From positions 23,977,809 to 24,041,808 of the forward strand of contig NC_067197.1 of the NCBI RefSeq assembly GCF_000699445.3: a stretch of 64,000 nucleotides of DNA, read 5' to 3'. This DNA comes from Schistosoma haematobium (lineage: Eukaryota > Platyhelminthes > Trematoda > Strigeidida > Schistosomatidae). The notes beneath the pieces are model-generated. The model did not search any database. It was given only the letters and a program-made list of their open reading frames with translations, and was not told the origin of the DNA. Made by a program: the position numbers and the translations under genes. Below are positions 49,501 through 57,701 of this stretch, piece by piece (the stretch's first letter is position 1; each line of letters starts with the position of its first letter).

Positions 49501-52500
49501 GTCTCTCAAAAAATATTGACTTCTAACATTTGTTCATAAGCAAAGCATGCAGTTCAGTTTTTGTAAACAACTTCATTGAGAGGGATTTTTTAACGATCTG
49601 TTTTGAAGTGAATACATTGTTCATGTCGCACTGCGTTCTTTTTTATTCTTAGTGCACTATTCAAGCAGTTGACTATCATGGTCGTCCTCAATCAAACAGT
49701 GGAACAGATCCCATTGAAGTTGCTTTTACAGAACCACGAGGTCACTTAGTCCCAACTGATATATTAGACATTGGAAATGGTTGCTACGAGGTTAGCATGA
49801 TTACCCCATTTTCAGGTCTTCATAAATTATCTGTAAAAATTCTCAATAGACCAATTCGTGGTTCACCTTTCAGTGTTCATGTAAAACCAACACAAAAACG
49901 TATTTGGTCTTTAAAAGAAGGTAATTTTTCACGTATTATTATTGTTTATGTATATGCTAATACTTTCTTGGTATCATACTATTTGGAGTATACTGAATCA
50001 CTTTTTGGGTTGATTAATTAACGTTCTCACCTAAAGTTCAGTTGATAGTCCGATAAAGAAATCCCTACATATGCTTTTTCATTTCTGATATCGTTAATCC
50101 ATGATATATTCGTGCAACTCAATATGCTTAATTATTTCAGTTTATAAGTCACCTTCATGAGGACGTTTGTTCATATCTTTACGCAACATAAACATTTGAA
50201 GCTTGCGTTCTCACGATTTGACTTTCCTTGTATTCGATCTCTTCACGCTGCATATCCTTCATTTTTCCTATTTATAAAGTTTATTGTCTTGTTTTCGGTT
50301 TGCTTATTATTGTACTTTACTTTTTTGTTACCAAATTCACAAGGATACTGTGAAAATATTTACTGAACATCTAAATAAGTCCCCTTCTTATGGACCTAAT
50401 GAATCTTTTAATCAAGGTTTTACTTGCCTTCAGATCGACTAGATGTTTTATTCTGTACTACCTAGTATTCTTTGAACACTATACCTTTCTCAACTCGTCC
50501 TAAATGAGAACAAGAATTGAGGCGGAACAATAGTTATCCCAATCGAACTGAGCAACGAAAGATAGAGCAGTGGAAACATGGTATTACATACAACGTATTG
50601 TAGAAGCTTCTGGTATATTCTCGACCTGTCAGTTGTGATTGATTGGTTGTAAATGAACCAATCGGCCCATTACATTTTGAGCATGAAGTAGTTAGAACTG
50701 CATCTTGCTAATACAGACTTGTTAAATAGAAAAGCAGGTAGCTTTCGTTCGTTCGTTGTCAAAAGTAATCATTTAAAAAAAAAATTATAATCTAAATTAA
50801 CATGTTTTCCTTCGAAAACATACATTTTCATTATTTCGTAGTAGTTTTGTTTTATTATTTATTATAATATATATTTCACTGTTGTAGTAATTATTATACT
50901 TGACTGGTCTATGTTGTTTTGTTCTTTTTATTAATGTCACCTTTGATTATGGACCACAAGGTAACATTTTACGAAAAAAATTAAGCATGGGTTGTACCTG
51001 AATCTTTATTTAGTGTTTAAAGTGCTTAAATGTTATCCAATAACTTACTATTCCGAACTTTATTCCAATCACTTTTGTCTGAGCTCCTAAATAATATCAT
51101 TATCTCCTTATAAACAAATTGTCTACGGATTTAGGCTTGATTAATCAGTTACAGAAAAGGGTGAGTTACTGTCTCACAATGGTGGATGGTGGCGCAATTT
51201 CGTGGATTGGTTGAAGTTAGACATTAACATCATTAAATACCGGCTCACTGGTCTAGAGGTCATGCTTTCGCGCGTGAGACCGAAGATCCTGGGTTCAGTT
51301 CTCGCGAGCAAGATCGTGGATGAGCACTGCTGAGGAGTCTGATACTCGGACGAAACGGCAGTTTAGTGATTCCAGGTTTTCCATGGCGGTCTAGCTTTAA
51401 TCGACTCGCGAATTCAATTATTAAAATAAAAATATCTTTAATTTTATCAGAAGTTTATAAACCATTTACATGTCAATATTCTTAATAATGTATGAATGGT
51501 CGATTGTAAAATACTTAACTCATAATTGCAATCATTATGGATTTGTTTGTGATCCAGTAGTTGGACAATTAAGATAATCACAAAATTTTTGCATGTAATC
51601 CTTTTTATTATGTTATATGAGTGTGTATTCTTTTTTTGTGATATGAATATCGGACATTTTTGTTCAATATTGAAGTGAATTAATAAGGTCTATGCGTAAT
51701 GTTATACTCTATAGCTTAATAAGGTAGAGCTTTGTTGTCTACATTACATTGACCTCCTTACTCTTTATAGATGTACAAGATTTCTACAAGCACCTGATAT
51801 CACATAAAGTTCTGGAGAGTTATATTTTACCATTCTTTAATAGTTATTGGTTATCAAGTTATTTTATATATTTTGATGATTATGAATTTTTACTTCAATT
51901 CATGAAATAGGCTCTGACGGTCGAGGATTGATTCAACCGTTCGCTGTAGCTTTTGGACCTTATCCTGTTCGTCCTTCTGAAGCCTCATCAAATGCTACAC
52001 AAAATGATTGTTCAATAACTCGTGATTTCATTTACGTTTTGGATACAGGCAATAGCCGTCTGTTAGTACTAAATCCTGCAGATGGTTCACTTCATACCAC
52101 TGTGACCGGTGAACCATTATCTGGTCAAGCTGCAACTGGTATGGTGTGGTCACCTCAGGGTTTATGGATTGTAAATTGGCGGGCTAAGCAATTGTTCCTG
52201 TTAGACCCAGCTACTGAACAGGTAAGAATTCAATACTAGCATTTTGCTCAAAGGACATTAAATACTTAACTCACAACAATTTAATAATTAATATAATCGT
52301 GTATAGCTTCTACATCACGGAAACCTTTAAGAGAATCTTCGATTTCATTACCTTTACCGTGCTATAGATATTTCCACGTTAGCGCTTCTATTGGTATATC
52401 TTAACCAAACAGGAGGGGATTTACACTGATTAATAAACCAATGCCATATTCATGGTATTAATCAAATCCTGTTCATCAATCTGCAATGTGGCCGCCAGTC

Positions 52501-55500
52501 TAAAAGACTGGGTATGCAGGTACTATGTTTTTAACTTTCTGTAGTTAGAAACAGTCAGCAGGATACTACTAACCTAGCTTTTGTTCTAGTTAGCACTTGT
52601 TAGTAAAAGGCATCTGGGATCTTAGAAGAACCGATGTTCTCTATAGTATTCTAACCCCAATTACAAACAATCCGGGGCTTTTTGGGTCGTGGTTGACCTC
52701 CTGTAAGACTAAGATATTTACCCTATAATACTTACTGATCAGGGTTCGGATCTGAATGGAAATACCAATCCACCCAAGATTAATGGTGACTCTTAACGAA
52801 TACCAGGTTAGACGAAACCCGGGTTCAGAATTTCTTACTGATCGCCTTCAATCACCTCATAAATGCAAAGCTATGTGACATTCAGTATATGTATTGGTAA
52901 TTTCCAGGCATTTAGTTGTAAATGTATTCATGACATTATTAGAATCACTAATTCAGTAATATTATGTATATTCAGGGTTTTAGGTAGAAATAAAAAGTTA
53001 GACATTAACACCGTTGGATGCCGGCTCAGTGGTCTAATGGTTAAGTGCTCGCGCGCGAAGCCAGTAGGTCCTGGGTTCGAGCCCCGCGTGGTGCGGGATC
53101 GTGGATGCGCACTGCTGAGAAGTCCCATACTAGGACGAAACGGCCGTCCAGTGCTTCCAGGTTTTCAATGGTGGTCTAGCTTCAACTGACTCATGATTTC
53201 AATCTGTGAAATTTCTAAAATCTCCACAAAACCCATTCTAATAATAATAATCAACTGCTCACTAGTGACTGACTTCAGGAAAAACTCCCGAAGTTCTAGT
53301 GAGAAGCCGTTACCAGTGGAGTTCAACCAGGTCTGTTGTGAGATAGGAACTCACTGAAGACAATGGTGTACGGTGGCGCAACTTCGTGGATTGGTTGAAG
53401 TTAGACATTAACACCGTTGGATGCCGGCTCAGTGGTCTAATGGTTAAGTGCTCGCGCGCGAAGCCAGTAGGTCCTGGGTTCGAGCCCCGCGTGGTGCGGG
53501 ATCGTGGATGCGCACTGCTGAGGAGTCCCATACTAGGACGAAACGGCCGTCCAGTGCTTCCAGGTTTTCAATGGTGGTCTAGCTTCAACTGACTCATGAT
53601 TTCAATCTGTGAAATTTCTAAAATCTCCACAAAACCCATTCTAATAGAAATAAAAAAGACTGAAAACGCTTCAAACCTTCACCGTTTGAAGTTTCTGGAA
53701 CACATGGTACGCATACTCAGCATCTGTTTCCCTCAGTGCTCTGTACTGGCTCGCACTGAATTTGGTCGGGAGGTTAAGGAAGTTCGGATAAGGATAAAAC
53801 TTCAATCAATTCATTGATGGCCTATTTAAATGGAACAGGGAGCGGTACATATAGACCTCCATATTAGGATCCGTGTGGTAATTAAAATCTACGGTTCCTA
53901 GGCCTTGGGTGATATAGTTTGAAATCAGTAGCTGCAACTTAGTTACGTTCATTTTTTCTCTATCTATATCTGTGATTCCACAATTTTCACTTTTCAATCT
54001 CTCTCTACTATTGAACTGTATTTTTTAATGTTTAGCTTAATAATGCGATTTATTTGTGATTTTCCCTCTCCTTTTAGGTACTTTCATCCGTGTCAAGTCC
54101 TTTGTTCAAGGAGCCAACTAGTATCGCCAGATGTCCCTTAACTAGTCGTTTATTTATTGCTGATAATGGAGCTGGTTGCGTTTTTGTTTGTGACCCTGAA
54201 ACCTGCTCTGTGGATGTGTTTATTGGGACAAATACTACATCCGTTTATGCGGATAGTGATGCAAGCACTCCAACTAGACACAGTACTTTAATTCGAACCG
54301 AAGCTAGTTCTCATTTGCCTCAACCTAAAGTTTGCAAATTAATCACAGGATTGTGTGTAGCTGACTCTGGAGAATTGATTTTGTCTACAGGAACGTGTAT
54401 TCGAGTGAGTTTTGTTTTTAGAAAATTTTTTAATATGCATACTTGTCTGAAAAAATATGATTCTGTTTTCCCGTAATTTCATTGGTATTTGATTTGTTTT
54501 TATTGACAGATCACTAGACGTTTTTTCCTTAAACATTGTTTCTACATTAGAACCTCATAGCTACAGAACTAACGTTGTATTAAATCTATTCAAAAGTCCT
54601 GTTTTTTTAAAGATCTCTATTCATCTTTCAAATATCAATTTTATAGTAAATACGATAACTAGAGTAAAATTATTATTCAATGGGATAATAGTATTATTCA
54701 ACATTTTGTTGTATCGTCTTTGTAGTGTTTTCTTTCTAGTCTTTATAATCTGAAATTATGTTACTATTTACTGATAGGTTAAGATACGATTTAGCATCCT
54801 TTCAGCAAGATGTATCTGGAATATTGAGATAGTGACTTTCCCTGTGAAATTCGGATCTGTGTCACAGATAGTAAAGTTAACACTAGATTGTTCAGACATA
54901 CTAACTTAGACTATGATATTTAAACTAAATGATTATTATTCTGTAGGCAATATTATGCTTAATCCTTAATTCTTATTGAATTCTATCGTTCATTTAATAT
55001 TTTCTGCTAATGAACTTTCTACTTCATATATAAATCGTTGATTAAGATAACGCTTAGTTTCTAATCATTCGTCTCTCAAACTAGTTGTGTTAGTTCACTA
55101 TGAAATCAGATTACGTTTCATCTCTACTGGTACATCATTTCTCTTTTAGCAACCAGAATATCATATAACTCAGTTCATCATTAAAATTATAGTGTGATTT
55201 TTGCCTTTCTAGTACAAATGTAACAGACAATTATTTAGGCATTTTTTTCTTCTAATGGACGACTTGTTTCGCCTCCTTCCCTTTTTCTGGTTACTTTAGT
55301 CGTATTCTCTCTACCCTTCTGCTTGGTTTTTTTTGCATCACAAGTTTACCAATTATGTATATTATAAGTAAATGAATAATATTTTAAGAAATAATTTTAT
55401 CATGCTATTTTTCATCTATTATGAAGACAGTTCTAATTAAACTGATAATACTTTAATCATCCATCCTAATTTACATGATTTACGTACAAAAGTGGATTTT

Positions 55501-57701
55501 TTTTTTACCTTAACTTTTGACTATAGGACTGCTTTAAAATACAAAATTTCAACTCACCAGACTTCCAACATTAATCATTAAAGGTCTGCAATAATCATAA
55601 TTTTTACGATCAATCTTGTGGTAGAATAATAGAAACACGTAACTAACTGACTGCCTTTACCGGTTGTTAATAACAATTCTAGATAGGGTTGTAGAATTTT
55701 GGTATTTTTGTTATTCTGGCATCAACGATATTCTAAAGACACAGGTAATAGAAAATTTATCTTTCATCACGTTCCCGAGAGCAAAGATATTGATACTTGA
55801 GTGTTATTGGATTACTGTACTTGAAGACGACATTTGAATCTACATAGCAAGAGATTTACAGTCTTTGTCATGAACGGAAATAGGTGCCTATTCATTAGGT
55901 CACATTGTCGAAGATTTTTAAAAATCTTTACTCGAACACTAGTAGTCAGACTCCATAGTTTAGAATTAGTGCAATGTAATGTGGCTACCTCAAATCACGT
56001 ACGTATTAAATCTTGGTAAGACGGTCAGGTATATTGGGGTTCATGGTTGGTCTAAGATACTTGAGAATTAAGGAACGACTAAGCTATCCTAATACGAACG
56101 GTTGTCCTTGGGACTGGATAATGGCAGCTCACACACAATTCAACAATTGGCTGGAAACATAAGAAAAAGACGGGATATAGGAAAAATTACTATTCAAGCA
56201 GAATAACTTAAAGTAATACAACTCACCATATAAACAAAAGCACGACCTTCAGGCATTCAGAAAGTCAGCGAAATAAAATTAGTGGCAATCAGTCAGAAAA
56301 GTTCATAGGTCATGCGACAAACTAAATTAGAAAAAAAGCATTCGAGGTTACCGTCACTAGTGTGGTGTGCTACTTATATCGACATAAGTAATATATAACG
56401 CTAGTCAGGAATAGGATGTCTGGCAGCAGGTCAAGAAGATCGAGGAGGAAAAAACATGAACAGAAAGCAATTGGTATGGAAATCCAGGAACAATGAAGTC
56501 TGAGATGATTGACTGATATTTGCAAAAGGAACAGTTAAGCTTGAGACAATTGATTAACATTTTGCAAATCAAGTATTCACTGTATGGTTCTCAGATTTTA
56601 CTAAGATGTTCTGTAATTTTATGTTCAAATACATTCCATTATCCCCACTTGTGTTATCGTTTACTACACTGGTAAGATTTTAACATTAGAAACAAAAGCC
56701 GGGTAACCCCGTGATCACCTTAATACTTCATCATTGTTGTTCACTTTCACTACTCTTAGTTATATTTGTTTATACGATTTCTTGACTCGATTTCTCCAGT
56801 ATTGTTTTTCCATGTAGTTGGTTGTATAGTATGTAAGTTATTTGTGTAATGTGATATCAATATCTTCCTCATTTTAAAGCTTAACTTGTTGAGAAAATAT
56901 TGTAAATTATTTTTGGATGTATTAAATAATACTTTTGTCCTCATTTTAATTTAGATATTTTCATCAGATGGACATTTTCTTTCTGATCTGTTACCTCCAA
57001 ATCAACCAGGTGATGATCATTTGCGTGTTCGTATCTCAACATTACCGTCAAGAACTTCGTTGGATACTTCTTATTTTAATGTTTTGAATAATTCATATGA
57101 CAATCCAAATTCGGAATATATGAATGCTGGTCGTTTAAGTTTATCTGAAATCCGCCATTCAAGTGGTCCTTCAAAGTCACGGATTCCTCCATCACGTGGT
57201 CAATTCGGCGGTGTGTCATTCAGTACTGCACCAACTGGGTCTGCTAATATTCAGACCGATAAACTAGGAAAATGTATCCTAGCAACTTATTCAGATAGAC
57301 AACGTTCTGGTGTTGTCGTTTGGCCGGAAACATTGTGGACTTCCAGTTGTCGACAATGCGTTCACGAAGCAGATGACAATACAGTATCTTCTAGCATAAT
57401 TACTAACAGTAATAATAATGACACTGTGTGTAATACCACTAACTCTGCCACTACCACTAATGTCCCTAGTAGTAGTGGTAACAATAACAACCGTTTCTCT
57501 GTAGTAGATCCAAACTTTCAAACACATACTTGTGCAATTTTTTGTCCTTTAAATAGAAGTAGATACCTTTTTAAACCATACTTAATTGAAGTAGATCCGT
57601 CATTTCGACGATTGGCTGGTTTAGTTACTTTATCAAATTGTAGAGATGTTATTGTTGTTGATCAAGGTGCTCAAAATATTTCGAGAATTCACTATGCATG
57701 A
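35598..57701 (+). CDS. TRIM-NHL protein (RING, B-box, coiled coil, filamin, NHL), nine exons
   Basis: Joining 35598-35771, 36693-36942, 36990-37225, 40198-40374, 44569-44994, 49653-49920, 51911-52221, 54078-54404 and 56955-57701 gives 2916 bases with GT-AG introns and one open frame of 971 residues. RING: C23, C26, C42, H44, C47, C50, C66, C69 (C3HC4). B-box: C107, H110, C118, C121, C126, C129, H134, H139. A coiled coil follows (about 165-300), then a filamin repeat ending in GSPFSVHV (about 400-498) and NHL repeats (about 511-971). This is the TRIM2/TRIM3/TRIM71 (LIN-41) order. Relatives are RING-type ubiquitin ligases, and some bind RNA through the NHL propeller and act in neurons or stem cells. 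Low-complexity Ser/His (about 330-370) and Asn/Ser/Thr (about 850-885) inserts are unlike vertebrate members. The ortholog within the family is not settled. The start is inferred, and an upstream coding exon is unlikely because TAG precedes the ATG in frame. Confidence 0.9.
35772..36692 (+). other. Intron 1
   Basis: 921 bp, phase 0, GTAAGT to TTTTTTTAG. No repeat recognised inside. Confidence 0.8.
36693..36942 (+). CDS. TRIM-NHL exon 2 (end of RING, B-box)
   Basis: Completes the RING with FRCPICRE and holds the entire B-box. It ends in phase 1 before GTAATG. The next exon restores an Asp codon and keeps the frame open. Confidence 0.88.
36943..36989 (+). other. Intron 2, 47-bp micro-intron
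   Basis: GTAATG to ACTTTTTAG. Splicing is required: reading on without it meets TGA at 36958-36960. Introns this short near the 5' end of genes are known in schistosomes. Confidence 0.8.
36990..37225 (+). CDS. TRIM-NHL exon 3 (coiled coil, first part)
   Basis: Residues 142-220. A Ser/Asn-rich linker is followed by an alpha-helical segment (EIMLYKMHLCTQELN, AVTSELERLTN). Donor GTAAGT. Confidence 0.85.
37226..40197 (+). other. Intron 3
   Basis: 2972 bp, phase 0. It holds the full-length minus-strand repeat at 37956-38468. Nothing else recognised. Confidence 0.8.
37956..38468 (-). mobile_element. (AAAT)-tailed retroposon, 513 bp, with target duplication
   Basis: Flanked by GGTGGAATGT at 37946-37955 and 38469-38478, a perfect 10-bp target duplication. 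The left end is TTTATTTATTTATTTATTT, the tail of a minus-strand copy. Internal segments match 43630-43985 and 46733-46966. No protein motif is visible, so it is a SINE-like or non-autonomous element. It shares its tail wording with the tRNA-like SINE at 47640-47775. The ORF at 38173-38406 is antisense to it. Confidence 0.8.
40198..40374 (+). CDS. TRIM-NHL exon 4 (coiled coil, second part)
   Basis: 59 codons of strongly helical, charged sequence (VKRLGEEKRRALTDQLSL, IETERDLIRTECDRLK). Acceptor ATTCTAG, donor GTAAGT, phase 0 at both ends. Confidence 0.88.
41176..41455 (+). repeat. Probable solo LTR, copy 1
   Basis: 280 bp starting TGTGGTGTGTGCTACTTATA and ending CTACA, flanked by ATAC on both sides (41172-41175 and 41456-41459). 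It aligns end to end with 56361-56668, lacking about 28 internal bases. TG...CA ends, a short target duplication and no adjoining interior are what solo LTRs of gypsy-type elements look like. Confidence 0.65.
42190..43400 (-). pseudogene. LINE endonuclease domain, decayed
   Basis: In order on the minus strand, in three frames: KLTAFNVCTLMQVGQQ (near 43330), NIDVCCLSETRIQD, then VISAYAPTD, VVLAGDLNAQVG with the catalytic GDxN box (near 42855), and DSDHAVVCANLTLLF near 42545. The last includes the Asp-His pair. A continuing helical linker runs to 42211. These are the landmarks of the apurinic-type endonuclease of non-LTR elements. The same family probably supplied the C-terminal pieces at 45310-45665 and 53660-53815. 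Frameshifts and stops kill it. Confidence 0.8.
43512..43562. repeat. (AAT)n microsatellite
   Basis: About 17 AAT units in uninterrupted series. Confidence 0.95.
43630..43985 (-). repeat. (AAAT)-tailed retroposon family, diverged copy
   Basis: Matches 38040-38468 with an internal deletion of about 60 bases relative to that copy and a worn tail. No clear target duplication. The ORF at 43739-43927 is antisense to this repeat. Confidence 0.8.
44569..44994 (+). CDS. TRIM-NHL exon 5 (linker, start of filamin repeat)
   Basis: 142 codons. The end of the coiled coil (ITKTISYLNDKLDSI) is followed by a Ser/His/Asn-rich insert, then LPDIARCLAGFGRLVV and the first strand of the filamin repeat. Acceptor ATCTTCAG, donor GTAAGT. 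Confidence 0.88.
45310..45665 (+). pseudogene. LINE ORF2 C-terminal end with 3' UTR
   Basis: The frame ending at 45457 reads YVGRFRLLDLGPRDYRHQWL then ETLGDMTWNRSQW and SSLKSWY before its stop, a C-terminal sequence I recognise from a common schistosome LINE. The following 200 bases (ending near CCCTACGTTGTAGCTGACTG) are the corresponding 3' UTR. The upstream part of the frame (45227-45309) is degraded. Confidence 0.7.
46733..46966 (+). repeat. (AAAT)-tailed retroposon family, 5'-truncated copy
   Basis: From TGGTCACCGGCTACCATGGG to AAATAAATAAATAAA. It matches the tail-proximal half of 37956-38468 in opposite orientation and defines the 3' end of the family. Confidence 0.8.
47640..47775 (+). 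repeat. tRNA-derived SINE with A and B boxes
   Basis: GGGGCTCAGTGGTGAAG near 47652 resembles a Pol III A box, and TACATGTTCGAACACC near 47694 a B box, at tRNA-like spacing. A shared 3' part (GTACCCAGGTAATATCACC, AGCCCTCACA) follows. This resembles the Sm-alpha type of schistosome SINE. It is not a functional tRNA gene, as the stems do not pair. Confidence 0.65.
49653..49920 (+). CDS. TRIM-NHL exon 6 (filamin repeat)
   Basis: 89 codons plus one base. An Ig-like filamin repeat: IEVAFTEPRG, GNGCYEVSMITPFSG, KILNRPIRGSPFSVHV. The GSPF-V-V end is the family signature. Acceptor TATTCTTAG, donor GTAATT, phase 1. Confidence 0.9.
49921..51910 (+). other. Intron 6
   Basis: 1990 bp, phase 1. It holds the SINE copy at 51163-51420. 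Otherwise AT-rich with nothing recognised. Confidence 0.8.
51163..51420 (+). repeat. tRNA-derived SINE, second family, diverged copy
   Basis: Begins with GGTGGCGCAATTTCGTGG, as in the unit before 53400, and reads to CGACTCGCGAATTCAAT. The A-box region is CCGGCTCACTGGTCTAG; the B box (GGGTTCAGTTC) is worn. Confidence 0.8.
51911..52221 (+). CDS. TRIM-NHL exon 7 (NHL repeats)
   Basis: Residues 511-614. NHL signatures: GSDGRGLIQPFAVAFGP, FIYVLDTGNSRLLVLNPADG, GLWIVNWRAKQLFLLDP. Acceptor ATGAAATAG, donor GTAAGA. Confidence 0.9.
52997..53645 (+). mobile_element. Dimeric tRNA-derived SINE with 11-bp target duplication
   Basis: Two 246-base units (52997-53242 and 53400-53645) differ at one position only and are joined by 157 bases (53243-53399). 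The end of that joiner (GGTGGCGCAACTTCGTGG) is the normal 5' part of the unit seen at 51163 and 63105. The whole block is bracketed by AGAAATAAAAA at 52986-52996 and 53646-53656, so it arrived as one piece, with the first unit 5'-truncated. Each unit has an A-box-like GGCTCAGTGGTCTAATGG and a near-perfect B box GGTTCGAGCCC. Frames read through it (52863-53189, 53386-53592) are spurious. Confidence 0.85.
53660..53815 (+). pseudogene. LINE ORF2 C-terminal scrap
   Basis: LHRLKFLEHMVRI and the following residues resemble the segment just before the C-terminal end seen at 45310, in a short interrupted frame. It lies directly right of the SINE insertion. Confidence 0.5.
54078..54404 (+). CDS. TRIM-NHL exon 8 (NHL repeats)
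   Basis: 109 codons: RLFIADNGAGCVFVCDPE and LCVADSGELILSTGTCIR, two further propeller blades with a Ser/Thr-rich loop between. Acceptor CCTTTTAG, donor GTGAGT. Confidence 0.88.
54405..56954 (+). other. Intron 8
   Basis: 2550 bp, phase 0. It contains the probable solo LTR at 56361-56668. The first two kilobases show nothing recognised. Confidence 0.8.
56361..56668 (+). repeat. Probable solo LTR, copy 2
   Basis: 308 bp, TGTGGTGTGCTACTTATATC to TTACTACA, matching 41176-41455 throughout. The flanks CTAG and CTGG differ at one base, as expected of an aged 4-bp target duplication. Same orientation as copy 1 and as the gene. Confidence 0.6.
56955..57701 (+). CDS. TRIM-NHL exon 9 (last NHL blades and stop)
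   Basis: 248 codons and TGA at 57699-57701. IFSSDGHFLSDLLP closes the preceding blade. A long Ser/Asn/Thr-rich insert (repeated NNN and TTT) follows, and DPSFRRLAGLVTL with DVIVVDQGAQNISRI forms the final blade six residues or fewer from the end. Acceptor AATTTAG. Confidence 0.9.
   Translation: MFSSDGHFLSDLLPPNQPGDDHLRVRISTLPSRTSLDTSYFNVLNNSYDNPNSEYMNAGRLSLSEIRHSSGPSKSRIPPSRGQFGGVSFSTAPTGSANIQTDKLGKCILATYSDRQRSGVVVWPETLWTSSCRQCVHEADDNTVSSSIITNSNNNDTVCNTTNSATTTNVPSSSGNNNNRFSVVDPNFQTHTCAIFCPLNRSRYLFKPYLIEVDPSFRRLAGLVTLSNCRDVIVVDQGAQNISRIHYA

Larger units (their letters stand above)
44995..49652 (+). other. Intron 5, the longest
   Basis: 4658 bp, phase 0. It contains a LINE 3' end (45310-45665), an (AAAT)-family copy (46733-46966) and a tRNA-like SINE (47640-47775). 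The 1.8 kb before exon 6 shows nothing recognisable. Confidence 0.8.
52222..54077 (+). other. Intron 7
   Basis: 1856 bp, phase 0. It contains the dimeric SINE (52997-53645), with its target duplication, and a LINE C-terminal scrap (53660-53815). Confidence 0.8.

Noticed and set aside
53028..53100. Possible tRNA gene
   Set aside because: A and B boxes are present, but the arms do not form a cloverleaf and the unit is repeated as a SINE.
52863..53592. Near-identical short frames at 52863-53189 and 53386-53592 (and the minus-strand pair)
   Set aside because: They read through the two SINE units, tRNA-like boxes included. Identity is due to the dimer.
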